NCBI GenBank assembly: GCA_964450435.1
Contig: CAYVCX010000003.1
Span: forward strand, 58,239 to 122,238
DNA length: 64,000 bases
Reading direction: 5' to 3'
Source of the DNA: SKLM01 sp964450435
GTDB taxonomy: Bacteria; Chloroflexota; Anaerolineae; B4-G1
The notes under the pieces are model-generated. The model ran no database searches, had not been told where the DNA came from, and saw only the letters and a program-made list of their open reading frames with translations. Shown here piece after piece: positions 51,501-59,195 of the stretch (positions within the stretch are counted from its first letter, which is position 1; every line of letters begins with the position of its first letter). The position numbers were made by a program, and so were the translations under genes.

Positions 51501-52934
51501 TACTGCCTCCTGCAGCATACGCTTCTCGTTGCGCACGATCACGTCTGGTGCGCCAAGCTCCAGTAGGCGCTTCAGCCGGTTGTTGCGGTTGATCACCCGT
51601 CGATAGAGATCATTTAGATCCGAGGTGGCGAATCGCCCACCATCGAGTTGCACCATAGGGCGCAAATCAGGGGGGATGACGGGCAAGACAGTCAGAATGA
51701 TCCACTCAGGCTTATTGCCGCTCCTGCGCAGAGCCTCGACGATGCGGAGGCGTCTTCTGGCCCTCTTGCGGCGCGTCTTTGAAGTATCGTGGCGCACCTG
51801 GTGCCACAGCTCGTCGGCAAGTTTCTCCAGATCGAGGTCGGAGAGAATCTCATGGAAAGCTTCGGCGCCCATGCCAGCCCTGAAGACTTGCCCCCACTTA
51901 CTTCTAAGCTCCCGCAGCCGCGGCTCGCCGATGCACTGGTACTTGGCTAGACTTAGGACTTCCTCTCGATCAGCGTCAAGCTCGGCCCGCCACTCCTCGA
52001 TTTCATCCCTCCCACGTTCTCGGATCTGATCCATCTCGTCCTGAGTAGCCTCACGCCAGTGTTCGAGATCTTGTTCCAACGGGGCGAGTTCTTCTTCTCG
52101 CTGGGCTTCCAACTTGTCCTCAGTCTCACTGAGGTGATCCTGAACCGTCTCATTCAGCGCCGTAAGATGCTCGCGTCCCACGACCTCACCTTGCTCGGCG
52201 ATGATCTCACCCGTCGGTTTGAAGACAATTGGTGCTTGGAGGGTCTCGCCTTGCCGGTCTTCGATCTTCTTCTGCAGTGATTGCGCTTCCTCGACGACCT
52301 CGCCGGTTGCCTCTGTGAGATTGTCATCGAACTTGCGACGAATTCCCTCAATCCGCTCCTCGATCTTAGTCGTTTCCTCCTCCAGCCGCTCCTCCAGGGC
52401 TGCAAGGCTCTCTTCAGCTACTCCCTCCCGCTTTTCCTTCCTCTCTTCGAATTCCTCCTCCATCCGCTGCAGAGCTTTCTGGCGTGCATCCTCGTTGACG
52501 TTGATGATGATGTACTTGGCGAAGTAGAGCACGCGATCCATATCACGCTTACGGATTCCGATTAGCTTGCTCAGGTGATTGGGGACGCGGCGAGTGTACC
52601 AGGTGTGTGCTACTGGAGCAGCCAGATCGATATGTCCCATTCGCTCGCGCCGCACCGATGAACGGGTGACCTCGACGCCGCATTTATCACAGATGATGCC
52701 TTTGTAGCGGATGTTCTTGTACTTGCCGCAGTAGCACTGGTAATCCTTCGTGGGGCCGAATATGGCTTCACAGAAGAGACCGTCCTTCTCAGGACGAAGG
52801 CGACGGTAGTTGATCGTCTCAGGCTTGGTGACCTCTCCGTAAGACCAGGAATGAATGTCTTCGGGTGATGCGAGCTTGATGCGCAGGCTGCGGAAATCCT
52901 GCGCCTCCAGCATACTGTCATTTCGATTATTCAT
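48588..52934 (-). CDS. rpoC: DNA-directed RNA polymerase subunit beta'
   Basis: The catalytic clamp subunit of RNA polymerase, 1448 aa. The N-terminal zinc site is CYC...CDKC (Cys 67, 69, 82, 85). The active-site metal motif NADFDGDQMAVH is near residues 631-642, and the second zinc site is CELRHGICALCYGRD. Between about residues 150 and 340 lies a Glu/Arg-rich coiled-coil insertion, absent in most bacteria. The C-terminus ends in a Glu-Ala repeat (about 1415-1435) encoded by a hexanucleotide repeat. ATG 52934 has AGGAAGG just upstream; ATG 52913 is possible. rpoB is not upstream: the next gene is a PEP-synthase-like gene 570 bp away. A consensus promoter with an operator-like dyad drives it. 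Confidence 0.97.
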   Translation of the reverse strand: MNNRNDSMLEAQDFRSLRIKLASPEDIHSWSYGEVTKPETINYRRLRPEKDGLFCEAIFGPTKDYQCYCGKYKNIRYKGIICDKCGVEVTRSSVRRERMGHIDLAAPVAHTWYTRRVPNHLSKLIGIRKRDMDRVLYFAKYIIINVNEDARQKALQRMEEEFEERKEKREGVAEESLAALEERLEEETTKIEERIEGIRRKFDDNLTEATGEVVEEAQSLQKKIEDRQGETLQAPIVFKPTGEIIAEQGEVVGREHLTALNETVQDHLSETEDKLEAQREEELAPLEQDLEHWREATQDEMDQIRERGRDEIEEWRAELDADREEVLSLAKYQCIGEPRLRELRSKWGQVFRAGMGAEAFHEILSDLDLEKLADELWHQVRHDTSKTRRKRARRRLRIVEALRRSGNKPEWIILTVLPVIPPDLRPMVQLDGGRFATSDLNDLYRRVINRNNRLKRLLELGAPDVIVRNEKRMLQEAVDCLIDNSRGKARSRHGHRELKSLSDMLKGKKGRFRRNLLGKRVDYSGRSVIIVGPELSMHQCGLPKTMALELYRPFVISKLVEYNYATNVKAAKRLIERERPEVWEVLEEVIKDRPVLLNRAPTLHRLGIQAFEPTLIEGKAIQLHPLVCPAFNADFDGDQMAVHVPLSERAVEEARQLMLSTRNLLKPANGQPLVGPTKDMCLGIYYLTMEDPRYAEEKPKPFVDLDELELAYSLGHVDLHASVLIAQVYDDKPAPDEPIKTTVGRCIFNRALPDGIRFINRALDKTSLQDLVALSYRRLGREKTTEVADRLKDLGFQYATQSGITIAISDLVIPYEKYEILARTEDTVTEVDRQYRRGLLTEEEQYTRTVELWSRAREKVADVVAQAQPETSTVSVMARSGASKGGYGPISQLAGMRGLMADPSGRIIPLPIRSSLREGLSALEYFISTHGSRKGLADTALRTADAGYLTRRLVDVAQDIIVNAKDCETQAGIWIRPDEDVGGQTLHERLVGRIAASPIAHPETGELIVDRDEEIDEDAVDLIQKHEIGEVLVRSPLTCELRHGICALCYGRDLGRGQMVEVGSAVGIVAAQSIGEPGTQLTLRTFHSGGVAAGRDITVGLPRAEELFEARKTPKGEAPISEVGGIAHVHKTDGQRYVVVVDTRTKRFEHDIAEGWTILVEDGDDIQAGDPIASLDDEQIEAEEDGRVVVDDRHITLIHEERREVQHKLPQTGRILVEEGQQIAPGTQLVEGVKNPAHILRVLGRKATEDYLLSEVQQVYRSQGVNINDKHFEIIFRKMLSKVRVTQSGDTDLLPGRLIRRLELEDTNREVMKQGGQPAKAMPVLLGITKAALNTESFLSAASFQHTIRVLTEAAAEGREDPLLGLKENVIIGKLIPAGTGYRGNNPSSDGPIENFGGVSLQPAVEEEEKPEPEEEPEAEEAEAEAEAEAEEKPKVKKSEIFGIATPA
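48641..48676. repeat. Hexanucleotide tandem repeat in the rpoC 3' end
   Basis: Four perfect CCTCTG units (48641-48664) are followed by two one-base variants (CCTCAG, CCTCTT). In rpoC it encodes alternating Glu and Ala. Unit gain or loss would change tail length without a frameshift. Confidence 0.85.
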
Positions 52935-53055
52935 CGTCCTTCCTGTTTTTCTAGGGAGTTCTCTAGCGTAGAAGAAGCGCTGAAGGCTTCTCGACGCTCA
53001 GCGCTCAGCGCCTCGTGTAGGATTACGTAGAGTTCTGGTCTAATCGCAAACCTCC

Positions 53056-53083
53056 ATTATAGGGCATTCTGCAGCTCTGTCAA
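53056..53083 (-). promoter_or_regulatory. Promoter of rpoC
   Basis: Minus strand: perfect TTGACA (complement of 53078-53083), a 16-bp spacer and perfect TATAAT (complement of 53056-53061). The 5' UTR is about 115 nt and contains repeated AGCGC-rich segments (about 52975-53025) that could fold. Confidence 0.82.
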
Positions 53084-53115
53084 GTTGGTGTCCACCCGCG
53101 GGTGCACTTCAACTT
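53082..53115. promoter_or_regulatory. 34-bp operator-like dyad overlapping the rpoC -35 box
   Basis: AAGTTG (53082-53087) and CAACTT (53110-53115) flank the perfect 12-mer CACCCGCGGGTG (53093-53104), all centred on the same point (53098.5). Fourteen of 17 base pairs are symmetric. The element touches the -35 hexamer, a position suited to a repressor or an activator. The regulator is unknown. Confidence 0.6.
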
Positions 53116-53137
53116 GGGGGCAGACAGCCCCAGGTTG
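53110..53137. repeat. Inverted repeat next to the rpoC operator-like dyad
   Basis: CAACTTGGGG (53110-53119) and CCCCAGGTTG (53128-53137) form a 10-bp stem with one G-U pair and an 8-nt loop. It shares its left arm with the right end of the dyad at 53082-53115, so the two structures are mutually exclusive. Confidence 0.6.
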
Positions 53138-53503
53138 CCGCGAGAATGAGCCAGGCAAGACTATGAGATGTACACTGGAGCTTCTGAAGGTGGTTTTGGT
53201 TCACTTTTCCAAAGTTTTGCCCCGAGACTGAAATGCACCCTCCACCCGCTGAACCCTTCCTTACGGCTCTCTTTCAGGTCCCAGGGTTTCCGTCCTTCAC
53301 CTCGCAGGCTGCTTCTCGGGTCCCCGCGCAACACACGTGTTGCGCTAAGGTCTGAAGACTTGTGTGTATTGATGGGGTGCGCCTGCCCAATCCTGAACAT
53401 CAGTAGCCTCGGCCTCACGATCCCATTCGCTGTTCGAGGCTTTCCAGCACCAGACGAGGGCCCCCTGGCGCAATGGCGCCCTCTCCCCGTAGCCTCCTGC
53501 CGG
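53138..53503. other. Intergenic region between the PEP-synthase-like gene and rpoC, with palindromes
   Basis: About 365 bp without a convincing gene. Frames on both strands have neither a ribosome-binding site nor recognisable domains. It contains the near-perfect palindrome at 53326-53345. At its right end are two hairpins: CGTAGCC/GGCTACG (53488-53508), overlapping the stop codon of the upstream gene, and one around 53456-53483. Neither is followed by a T-tract. Confidence 0.5.
53326..53345. repeat. 20-bp near-perfect palindrome
   Basis: GCGCAACAC (53326-53334) and GTGTTGCGC (53337-53345) are separated by AC. Nineteen-to-twenty-base symmetry with only the central pair unmatched is typical of a dimeric repressor site. 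It lies about 240 bp upstream of the rpoC promoter. No regulated promoter is recognised beside it. Confidence 0.6.
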
Positions 53504-55825
53504 CTACGTCAGATAGGCCAGTCCCTGGTCCTCGATGCTGTCCATCACCAGGTCGAGATGCCGCCCACCCGTCATCCCTGGAACGTCTATCACTTTGACA
53601 TAGTGTGAAAAGTCCGCGCGGTCAGGGAGCAGCTCTGCCAGGACATTGGGCGCTTCATCAAAGAACCGCCGGTTGAACACTGTCTCGGGTTCGTTCAGGT
53701 ACAGGGGCAAGGGATAGATGTGTGATTCCACCAGATCCTGGAAGAAATGGGTCCCGTACGAAACTTCAGGGGCACCCTCTTTGCCTGTCCGGGCAATCTC
53801 CACAAGCGCGCGGCTATTATATATTTCGGCATACGTGACTTTGAGCCCCAAGTCGATGTTGGTGGTCCCCCATCGGCCGGGTCCCATCAAGATGAACCGC
53901 TCTCCCTCCAGCCGCTTGTTTAGTCGGCCTACGACTCGGGCTACCTCCAACTTGGTCGTACGATCCGGTGCCTCGTCGTATGCCTCTGGATCCACGTAGA
54001 CAACGTAGCGGATCCTCGTGACCTTCCCATGGGGCACCATTCGGTGGGTCAAAAACACAACGTCACGCCGTGGGATTTCGTCGACAGGCACGTCTATGGT
54101 CCTTCCTCCCTCGCGCCAGCTCTGTGGACGGCACTGAAGCAGGTGGAGAGTGAACTGTTCTGGTTTCTCCCTCGAGATATCGACGGTAAACTCGATGTCC
54201 ACCGGCCGTCCGTAGTGCTGCTCCAGCTTGTGGAGTACCCCCTGCAGCAGCGTCACAAAGTCGTCGTTCTTCACCAGCTGTTCAAAAGTGAGCACGAACT
54301 GCGATTGCCCGAGGGCGCCCGGAGCGTAGATCGGTTGCAGATAGCTCCCCTTGTCCTCCGACGCCAGCAATCGGATGTTTGGATAATCGTGCTCCAGCAC
54401 ATCGCTCACAGGAAGTGTCTTGAACGCGTTCGCCTTCAGATCGATAAGATCCACGAAGTGTTGCGAGTACTTCCGGATCTCTTCGACGCTGGTCTCGGGC
54501 CTCAGCTGGGGGTGGCTCAACGCGACCATCCGTGGGTAATCGTTCGCGACACGGTCCACGGCACGTGTTCCCAATCCCCACACAAGACGTAGAAGACCGT
54601 CCTCGGGTCGGATCTTCTGACTCCAGCGGAACGGATTGCGACTGAAGCCCACACCCGCCAACGTGGGAAACAAGTAGTCTCCGTATCGATCTCCCTGCAC
54701 CTTCTGAATCAGAATCGCCATGCGCTCGTCGTAGTCCACGAGCCCCATCCGTTGCCTATAGAGCAGTGCGTCCGGGCTCAAGACGCTGGCATAGATGCGG
54801 CGGATCGCTCCGGTCAGCGCGTGCAGATTTTCCTCTGGCGTGCCCTGATTTGGACAGAAAAAGCTGTCGTATTTCCCCGCGAAAGAGAAACCGAAGTTGT
54901 CCTCCAGCAGGCTTGAGGATCGGACAATCAGCGGTGCGTTTTGCGCCTCGGTCAGTAGATCGCGGAGGCCAGCCACAACATTCTCAGGGAGGTCGCTTTC
55001 CACGTAGACTTGTTGGATGTAAGGGTAGTCGGATTCGATTTCCTCCTGCGCCTTGTATTTCTGGTTCAGGAACTCGTCCAGCTCATTGAGGGCATGGAAA
55101 TCGTAGAACACATCGGCCCCTATGAAGTAGGACTCGGGAATAACCACGCGGCTGTGCAGATCCGGCGGATCCCCGGGATCTTCCCGCAATAGGATCTTCC
55201 AGGCCAGCATCATTCCTGCTGCCTTTCCGCCGATCTTGCCGTGGCCGATGCGCCGTGCGGTAATCGTCTCAAAATCGTCGGCCTCGAAGAACTGCTTGGC
55301 CAGACTGACGAAGGCCATCTGATCGCTGATGATGCTCTTGGTCAGTACGACGGTGATCTCTCTCAAGTGATGGCGGATTTCCAGGCGCTCGTCGGGGCAA
55401 AGCTCAGCATATTCTTTCGCCTGAGCCAGGAGGATACTCTGGGGAGCCAGCTCCGGGTTGAAAGACAAGGAGACTGAAGGAGTTGGTCCGTCTTCCGCCA
55501 GCACGTCACGTACGATCTCCTCGAACAATGTGTGAGGCAGGTTATAGGCGAAGTAGAAGTCCGTCAGGTGGTCTCGAATCTGCTCTAGTCGCTCTTCCCA
55601 CGTCTGCACAGACTCCTGAGCGAAGGGGTCTCTGAGTCCTTCTCGTCTCTGCGAGACAATGGCTTTCTCCTTGACCTCTTCCTTAAACATCGCCCGGGTG
55701 ATAACGCCTCGCGCAAAGAGTTCCTCTCGCATTCGATTGCGGATGCGATGAGCGAGAATCGGGTATTGGGAGATCTGTAGATACAGCGCCAAAACCTGTG
55801 GAATCGCTCCCGACCGAGGATCCAT
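53504..55825 (-). CDS. PEP/pyruvate-binding (PPDK N-terminal) domain protein, PEP synthase-like
   Basis: A 773 aa protein. After an N-terminal helical region (1-200) comes a pyruvate-phosphate-dikinase-type ATP-grasp domain (about 205-590) with GKIGGKAAGMMLAWKIL, APLIVRSSSLLEDNFGFSFAGKYDSF and LQCRPQS at its end. The phosphohistidine swivel domain (with its TxH motif) and the PEP-binding TIM barrel of true PEP synthase are missing. The C-terminal 180 residues (RFILMGPGRWGTTNIDLGLKV) are of unknown function. It may be a kinase-like ATP-grasp enzyme with a protein or sugar substrate; this is inference. ATG 55825 is chosen (GGAG 8 nt upstream) over GTG 55834. Confidence 0.82.
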   Translation of the reverse strand: MDPRSGAIPQVLALYLQISQYPILAHRIRNRMREELFARGVITRAMFKEEVKEKAIVSQRREGLRDPFAQESVQTWEERLEQIRDHLTDFYFAYNLPHTLFEEIVRDVLAEDGPTPSVSLSFNPELAPQSILLAQAKEYAELCPDERLEIRHHLREITVVLTKSIISDQMAFVSLAKQFFEADDFETITARRIGHGKIGGKAAGMMLAWKILLREDPGDPPDLHSRVVIPESYFIGADVFYDFHALNELDEFLNQKYKAQEEIESDYPYIQQVYVESDLPENVVAGLRDLLTEAQNAPLIVRSSSLLEDNFGFSFAGKYDSFFCPNQGTPEENLHALTGAIRRIYASVLSPDALLYRQRMGLVDYDERMAILIQKVQGDRYGDYLFPTLAGVGFSRNPFRWSQKIRPEDGLLRLVWGLGTRAVDRVANDYPRMVALSHPQLRPETSVEEIRKYSQHFVDLIDLKANAFKTLPVSDVLEHDYPNIRLLASEDKGSYLQPIYAPGALGQSQFVLTFEQLVKNDDFVTLLQGVLHKLEQHYGRPVDIEFTVDISREKPEQFTLHLLQCRPQSWREGGRTIDVPVDEIPRRDVVFLTHRMVPHGKVTRIRYVVYVDPEAYDEAPDRTTKLEVARVVGRLNKRLEGERFILMGPGRWGTTNIDLGLKVTYAEIYNSRALVEIARTGKEGAPEVSYGTHFFQDLVESHIYPLPLYLNEPETVFNRRFFDEAPNVLAELLPDRADFSHYVKVIDVPGMTGGRHLDLVMDSIEDQGLAYLT

Positions 55826-55866
55826 CCTGTACACTCCTGCCAGACTACACGCGTCGTCTTCACCGA

Positions 55867-55894
55867 AGTATACCGGACGTCACTCCACCGTCAA
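55867..55894 (-). promoter_or_regulatory. Promoter of the PEP-synthase-like gene
   Basis: Minus strand: TTGACG (complement of 55889-55894), a 16-bp spacer and TATACT (complement of 55867-55872). It is back to back with the purA promoter, with 20 bp between the -35 boxes. Confidence 0.65.
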
Positions 55895-55914
55895 CTTGAG
55901 CAGGTGTTCCTGGA

Positions 55915-55943
55915 TTGACGGGACTCCCCGATTGCTGTATCAT
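55915..55943 (+). promoter_or_regulatory. Promoter of purA
   Basis: TTGACG (55915-55920), a 17-bp spacer and TATCAT (55938-55943). The leader is about 65 nt; no riboswitch fold is recognised in it. Confidence 0.7.
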
Positions 55944-56014
55944 TGACACGCAGAGACAGTACGTCTGCCGTGCTGTCTCAATCTAAATCTTGGACCATAC
56001 GAGGAGGATGTTTG

Positions 56015-57295
56015 ATGGCTGCTACTGTGGTGGTTGGGGCCCAGTGGGGGGATGAGGGCAAAGGGCGTGTGGTGGACGGGCTGGCGGATGCGGCTGATGT
56101 CGTCGCCCGCTTCAACGGGGGCGACAACGCCGGGCACACCGTCGTCGCTGAGGGTCACACGCTGAAGTTGCATCTCGTTCCTTCGGGCGTCCTGTACCCC
56201 CATCTCACGCTTCTCATCGGGGCGGGCGTGGTAATCAATCCGGAGTGCCTGACTTCAGAGATGGACCAACTGGTGTCAATTGGCGCGGACGTGGGGCCAT
56301 CTCGCCTCAAGATCAGCGCGGCTGCGCACGTCATTCTGCCTACCCATCGCGCTCTCGATGGCGCTCGCGAGGCCTCCCGGGGGGACGGGGCTATCGGGAC
56401 CACCAAGCGAGGCATCGGCCCGACGTATGCTGACAAGGCCGCGCGGGTTAACCTGCGCGCCGGAGAGATGTCTGATCCGGACCAGTTCGCCGCAGACGTC
56501 GTAGCACGGGTTGAGGATCACAACCGACGCCTTCAGCAGTATGGCGTCGAGCCCATGTCCGCACAGAAGTGTGCTGCTGCCTATCGGGCTTACGCTGAGC
56601 GCTTGGCCCCGCATCTTGTGGACGGGTCTGTCCTCATTAGCGAGGCGCTAGAGGCTGGCAAGCGAGTGCTGTGCGAGGGGGCTCAAGGGTTGCTCCTGGA
56701 TATTGATCACGGAACCTACCCCTACGTCACCAGCTCGTCAACCATCGCGGGGGGCGCGGCGACGGGGCTCGGATTTGGGCCCCAGCACATTGCCCGCGTC
56801 ATTGGCGTTGCCAAGGCCTACACCACCCGCGTCGGTGAGGGGCCATTCCTGACCGAGTTGCTTGACGGGATTGGCGACCGGATACGCGATGCCGGGAACG
56901 AGTTCGGGACGACAACCGGACGCCCACGCCGTTGTGGTTGGCTCGATCTCACAATCCTGCGCTACGCTGCACGTGTCAATGGACTGGATGAACTGGCGTT
57001 GACCAAGCTGGATGTGCTCAGCGGCTTGGAGGCACTCAAGGTAGCCGTGGCTTATAGGCGGGACGATGGCAGGCGGATAGAGCACTTCCCGGCGGAGTTC
57101 GGGGTGGAGTCGTTGGCGCAGTGGGAGCCCGTGTACGATGAGTTACCTGGTTGGGAACAGGATATCACGGGTGTCCGTCGCCGGCAGGATCTCCCCGAGC
57201 CGGCTCAAGACTACGTGGCTTGCATCGAGCGTCGGGCGGGCGTGCCTGTTACGTTCATTGGCGTGGGGCCCGGGCGCGAGGAGGCTATCGCTTAG
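56015..57295 (+). CDS. purA: Adenylosuccinate synthase
   Basis: This enzyme converts IMP, GTP and aspartate to adenylosuccinate, the first committed step to AMP. The 426 aa product matches the family. It has the P-loop-like GAQWGDEGKGR at the N-terminus, the IMP-binding FNGGDNAGHT, GTTKRGIGPTYADK, and the C-terminal region with TTTGRPRRCGWLD. ATG 56015 with GAGGAGG (56001-56007) 7 nt upstream is clear. The gene is monocistronic, with its own promoter and a strong terminator. Confidence 0.97.
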   Translation: MAATVVVGAQWGDEGKGRVVDGLADAADVVARFNGGDNAGHTVVAEGHTLKLHLVPSGVLYPHLTLLIGAGVVINPECLTSEMDQLVSIGADVGPSRLKISAAAHVILPTHRALDGAREASRGDGAIGTTKRGIGPTYADKAARVNLRAGEMSDPDQFAADVVARVEDHNRRLQQYGVEPMSAQKCAAAYRAYAERLAPHLVDGSVLISEALEAGKRVLCEGAQGLLLDIDHGTYPYVTSSSTIAGGAATGLGFGPQHIARVIGVAKAYTTRVGEGPFLTELLDGIGDRIRDAGNEFGTTTGRPRRCGWLDLTILRYAARVNGLDELALTKLDVLSGLEALKVAVAYRRDDGRRIEHFPAEFGVESLAQWEPVYDELPGWEQDITGVRRRQDLPEPAQDYVACIERRAGVPVTFIGVGPGREEAIA

Positions 57296-57322
57296 CTGTT
57301 GTCTGGATCGGCAGCATCACAG

Positions 57323-57368
57323 GGGCACGGCTCCAGAGGGCAATCAAGACGGAGCCGTGCCCTTTCTT
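57323..57368 (+). terminator. Rho-independent terminator of purA
   Basis: A perfect 12-bp stem, GGGCACGGCTCC (57323-57334) and GGAGCCGTGCCC (57351-57362), with a 16-nt loop, followed by TTTCTT. Confidence 0.88.
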
Positions 57369-57422
57369 GCGGTTATCGGCGCCGGTCACGACCGCCGATC
57401 TCGGAAAGCCTTCCTCTCTCGA

Positions 57423-57788
57423 TTATTGCACTGGAGGAGGCGATGACTCCGCTGGACTTTGCTCCTGCATCAACTGCACTGTCCGCCGGGTGTTCTCTTC
57501 GATAGCCAGTAGGAGGTATATCAGCTCGCCGACCGCGTACAGCACCAGGGAGTAGATGATGGTACCGATTACGGTGACGATGAAGCCGACAATCCCGCTC
57601 ACGATCCCCACAGCCCCCGGCATCATCTCGGGCCGTTGACCGAACTGACGCAAAATCACCTCCCCACTGCCGAGGATCCCCGCCAGCAGGATGCCGATCG
57701 CCGACAGCATCCCGGCAATCAGAGCGATCCAAGCCAGGACCTTCCACAGTGTGCCGATGATGCGCAGGACTCGAAACTTCGTTTCCAT
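57423..57788 (-). CDS. Small hypothetical membrane protein
   Basis: A 121 aa protein with two long hydrophobic regions (VLAWIALIAGMLSAIGILLAG and GIVSGIVGFIVTVIGTIIYS, the latter continuing to LVLYAVGELIYLLLAI), then a short cytoplasmic-type tail IEENTRRTVQLMQEQ. The pattern of two helices followed by EENTR recalls DUF4282-like small membrane proteins, without certainty. ATG 57788 has AGGAGGT about 6 nt upstream. It is convergent with purA. Confidence 0.72.
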   Translation of the reverse strand: METKFRVLRIIGTLWKVLAWIALIAGMLSAIGILLAGILGSGEVILRQFGQRPEMMPGAVGIVSGIVGFIVTVIGTIIYSLVLYAVGELIYLLLAIEENTRRTVQLMQEQSPAESSPPPVQ

Positions 57789-57847
57789 GATCTTACCTCC
57801 TGGAATTGAGCTGCCCGTAACGCGACGATTGTATCACAGATCAAGCA

Positions 57848-58996
57848 TCAGGCTAGTGTCTTGCTGGCGCTCTCCCATATGATACGGGCTGCACGCCAGG
57901 CGGCATCAGGTTGAGCCATTGCCCTGGCACACCTCGACATCTCACGCAGCGGAGACTCTTCACCCTCCAGCAGATCGCATACTGCTCGGGCAGCCTTCTG
58001 CGGCCTCGGTGCCCACACCCCGGCACCGCCTTCCACGACGTGATCCACGTTTGCTCGCTCCTGACCCGGAAGCGCTGCAGCCAACACCATCGGCAGGCCC
58101 ATGGTGAGGGCCTCACTGATGGTGCTGGGGCCGGCCTTCGTCACCAACAAGTCTGCTGCCTGCATCCAACTGTGGATGTTGTTCACAAACCCTTCTGTGC
58201 GCACCGGGAGCGGCCACTCGCGCGCTGCCAGCCTGTCTCGCAGTCGCTCGTTATGTCCTGTGATCACTACCAACTGCGCTCGCACGCCAGTGCTCGCAAT
58301 GGCCTTCACGAGCTGACCGAGAGGCCCTGCGCCGTTGGCACCACTGACGATAAGTACCACTGGAACTTTCAGGCTTAACCCCAGCTCCTGCCGAGCCGTG
58401 CCTGGACTCTCCCGCGAGGCTCGGACAAAACAACGTCTTACCGGCAGTCCGATCATCTGTACCGACTCGGCTGGAAGGCCGCAGGTCAGGGCACGCTGTC
58501 GCATTCGCTCAGTCGCTACCAGGCAGCGCTCGTCCCCCGGGACGAACCACGAAGCGTGAGCAGAGGCGAGATCAGTCACCAGGGTGATCATCCGCGTGTC
58601 AGAGCGTCTCACCGTGAGCGCCCGGGCGATCGGAGCCTTCAGCAGTGGATGGCAGCAGACGATCACGTCCGCGCGGCGTTCGTCGAGCAGCTTCCGGGTT
58701 GACCTGGCCGTGAGAAGCCACCACCCGTGTCTGAGTAACGCCACGCGACGGGGCCCGTCCGTGAGGTGATACGTCATTGCCCAGGGCCAGCCGTTCAGTC
58801 GAACCAGCTGACTATAGATGGTGTCCAGTCTGCTGATAGGCCACGGGAAGTACTCCTTGGTGACGTCCACAAGGTCAACGTCGACACGGACGCTGTAGGC
58901 ATCTTCCAGCGCCTCTGCCACGGCGCGAGCGGTGCTTGCGTGCCCGCCGCCGGTGTGGAGAAACACCAGCAGCACACGCCCGTGGCGCCTATTCAC
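57848..58996 (-). CDS. Glycosyltransferase of the MGDG synthase/MurG-like family
   Basis: A 382 aa GT-B (GT28-type) enzyme. The N-terminal MGDG-synthase-like domain opens with LVFLHTGGGHASTARAVAEAL and contains DVTKEYFPWPISRLDTIYS. The C-terminal domain has IVSGANGAGPLGQLVKAI, EGFVNNIHSWMQAADLLVTKAGPSTISEAL and LPGQERANVDHVVEGGAG. Relatives glycosylate diacylglycerol to make membrane glycolipids. GTG 58996 overlaps the end of the DUF951 gene by 8 nt, which couples it to the gmk-DUF951 unit. Confidence 0.88.
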   Translation of the reverse strand: MNRRHGRVLLVFLHTGGGHASTARAVAEALEDAYSVRVDVDLVDVTKEYFPWPISRLDTIYSQLVRLNGWPWAMTYHLTDGPRRVALLRHGWWLLTARSTRKLLDERRADVIVCCHPLLKAPIARALTVRRSDTRMITLVTDLASAHASWFVPGDERCLVATERMRQRALTCGLPAESVQMIGLPVRRCFVRASRESPGTARQELGLSLKVPVVLIVSGANGAGPLGQLVKAIASTGVRAQLVVITGHNERLRDRLAAREWPLPVRTEGFVNNIHSWMQAADLLVTKAGPSTISEALTMGLPMVLAAALPGQERANVDHVVEGGAGVWAPRPQKAARAVCDLLEGEESPLREMSRCARAMAQPDAAWRAARIIWESASKTLA

Positions 58997-59195
58997 TGTC
59001 CCTGGACACGGATCGCGCTTGTCTCTCGAACTTTGGCCGCGGTAACATAATGCGTCGACCGCAAGTCAGACAGCGGATGCCGACATCCGCCCCGATTCGA
59101 GTGACCTGCCACTGGTCGCCCCCGCATGGGTGGGGCTTGCGGAGGCGCACCCGATCCCCGACTTGAACGTTCTCCGGCCCCTGTTGACTGGTCAC
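58989..59195 (-). CDS. DUF951 family small protein
   Basis: A 68 aa protein with the whole DUF951 signature: VGDRVRLRKPHPCGGDQWQV, then RIGADVGIRCLTCGRRIMLPR. The three cysteines suggest metal or nucleic-acid binding; the role of the family is unknown. GTG 59195 overlaps the gmk stop (GTGA) and the stop overlaps the glycosyltransferase start by 8 nt, so all three genes are translationally linked. Confidence 0.87.
   Translation of the reverse strand: MTSQQGPENVQVGDRVRLRKPHPCGGDQWQVTRIGADVGIRCLTCGRRIMLPRPKFERQARSVSRDSE

Noticed and set aside
53168..53608. Plus-strand 146-codon frame in the rpoC upstream gap
   Set aside because: It overlaps the end of the PEP-synthase-like gene in antisense, has no Shine-Dalgarno and reads like translated non-coding DNA.
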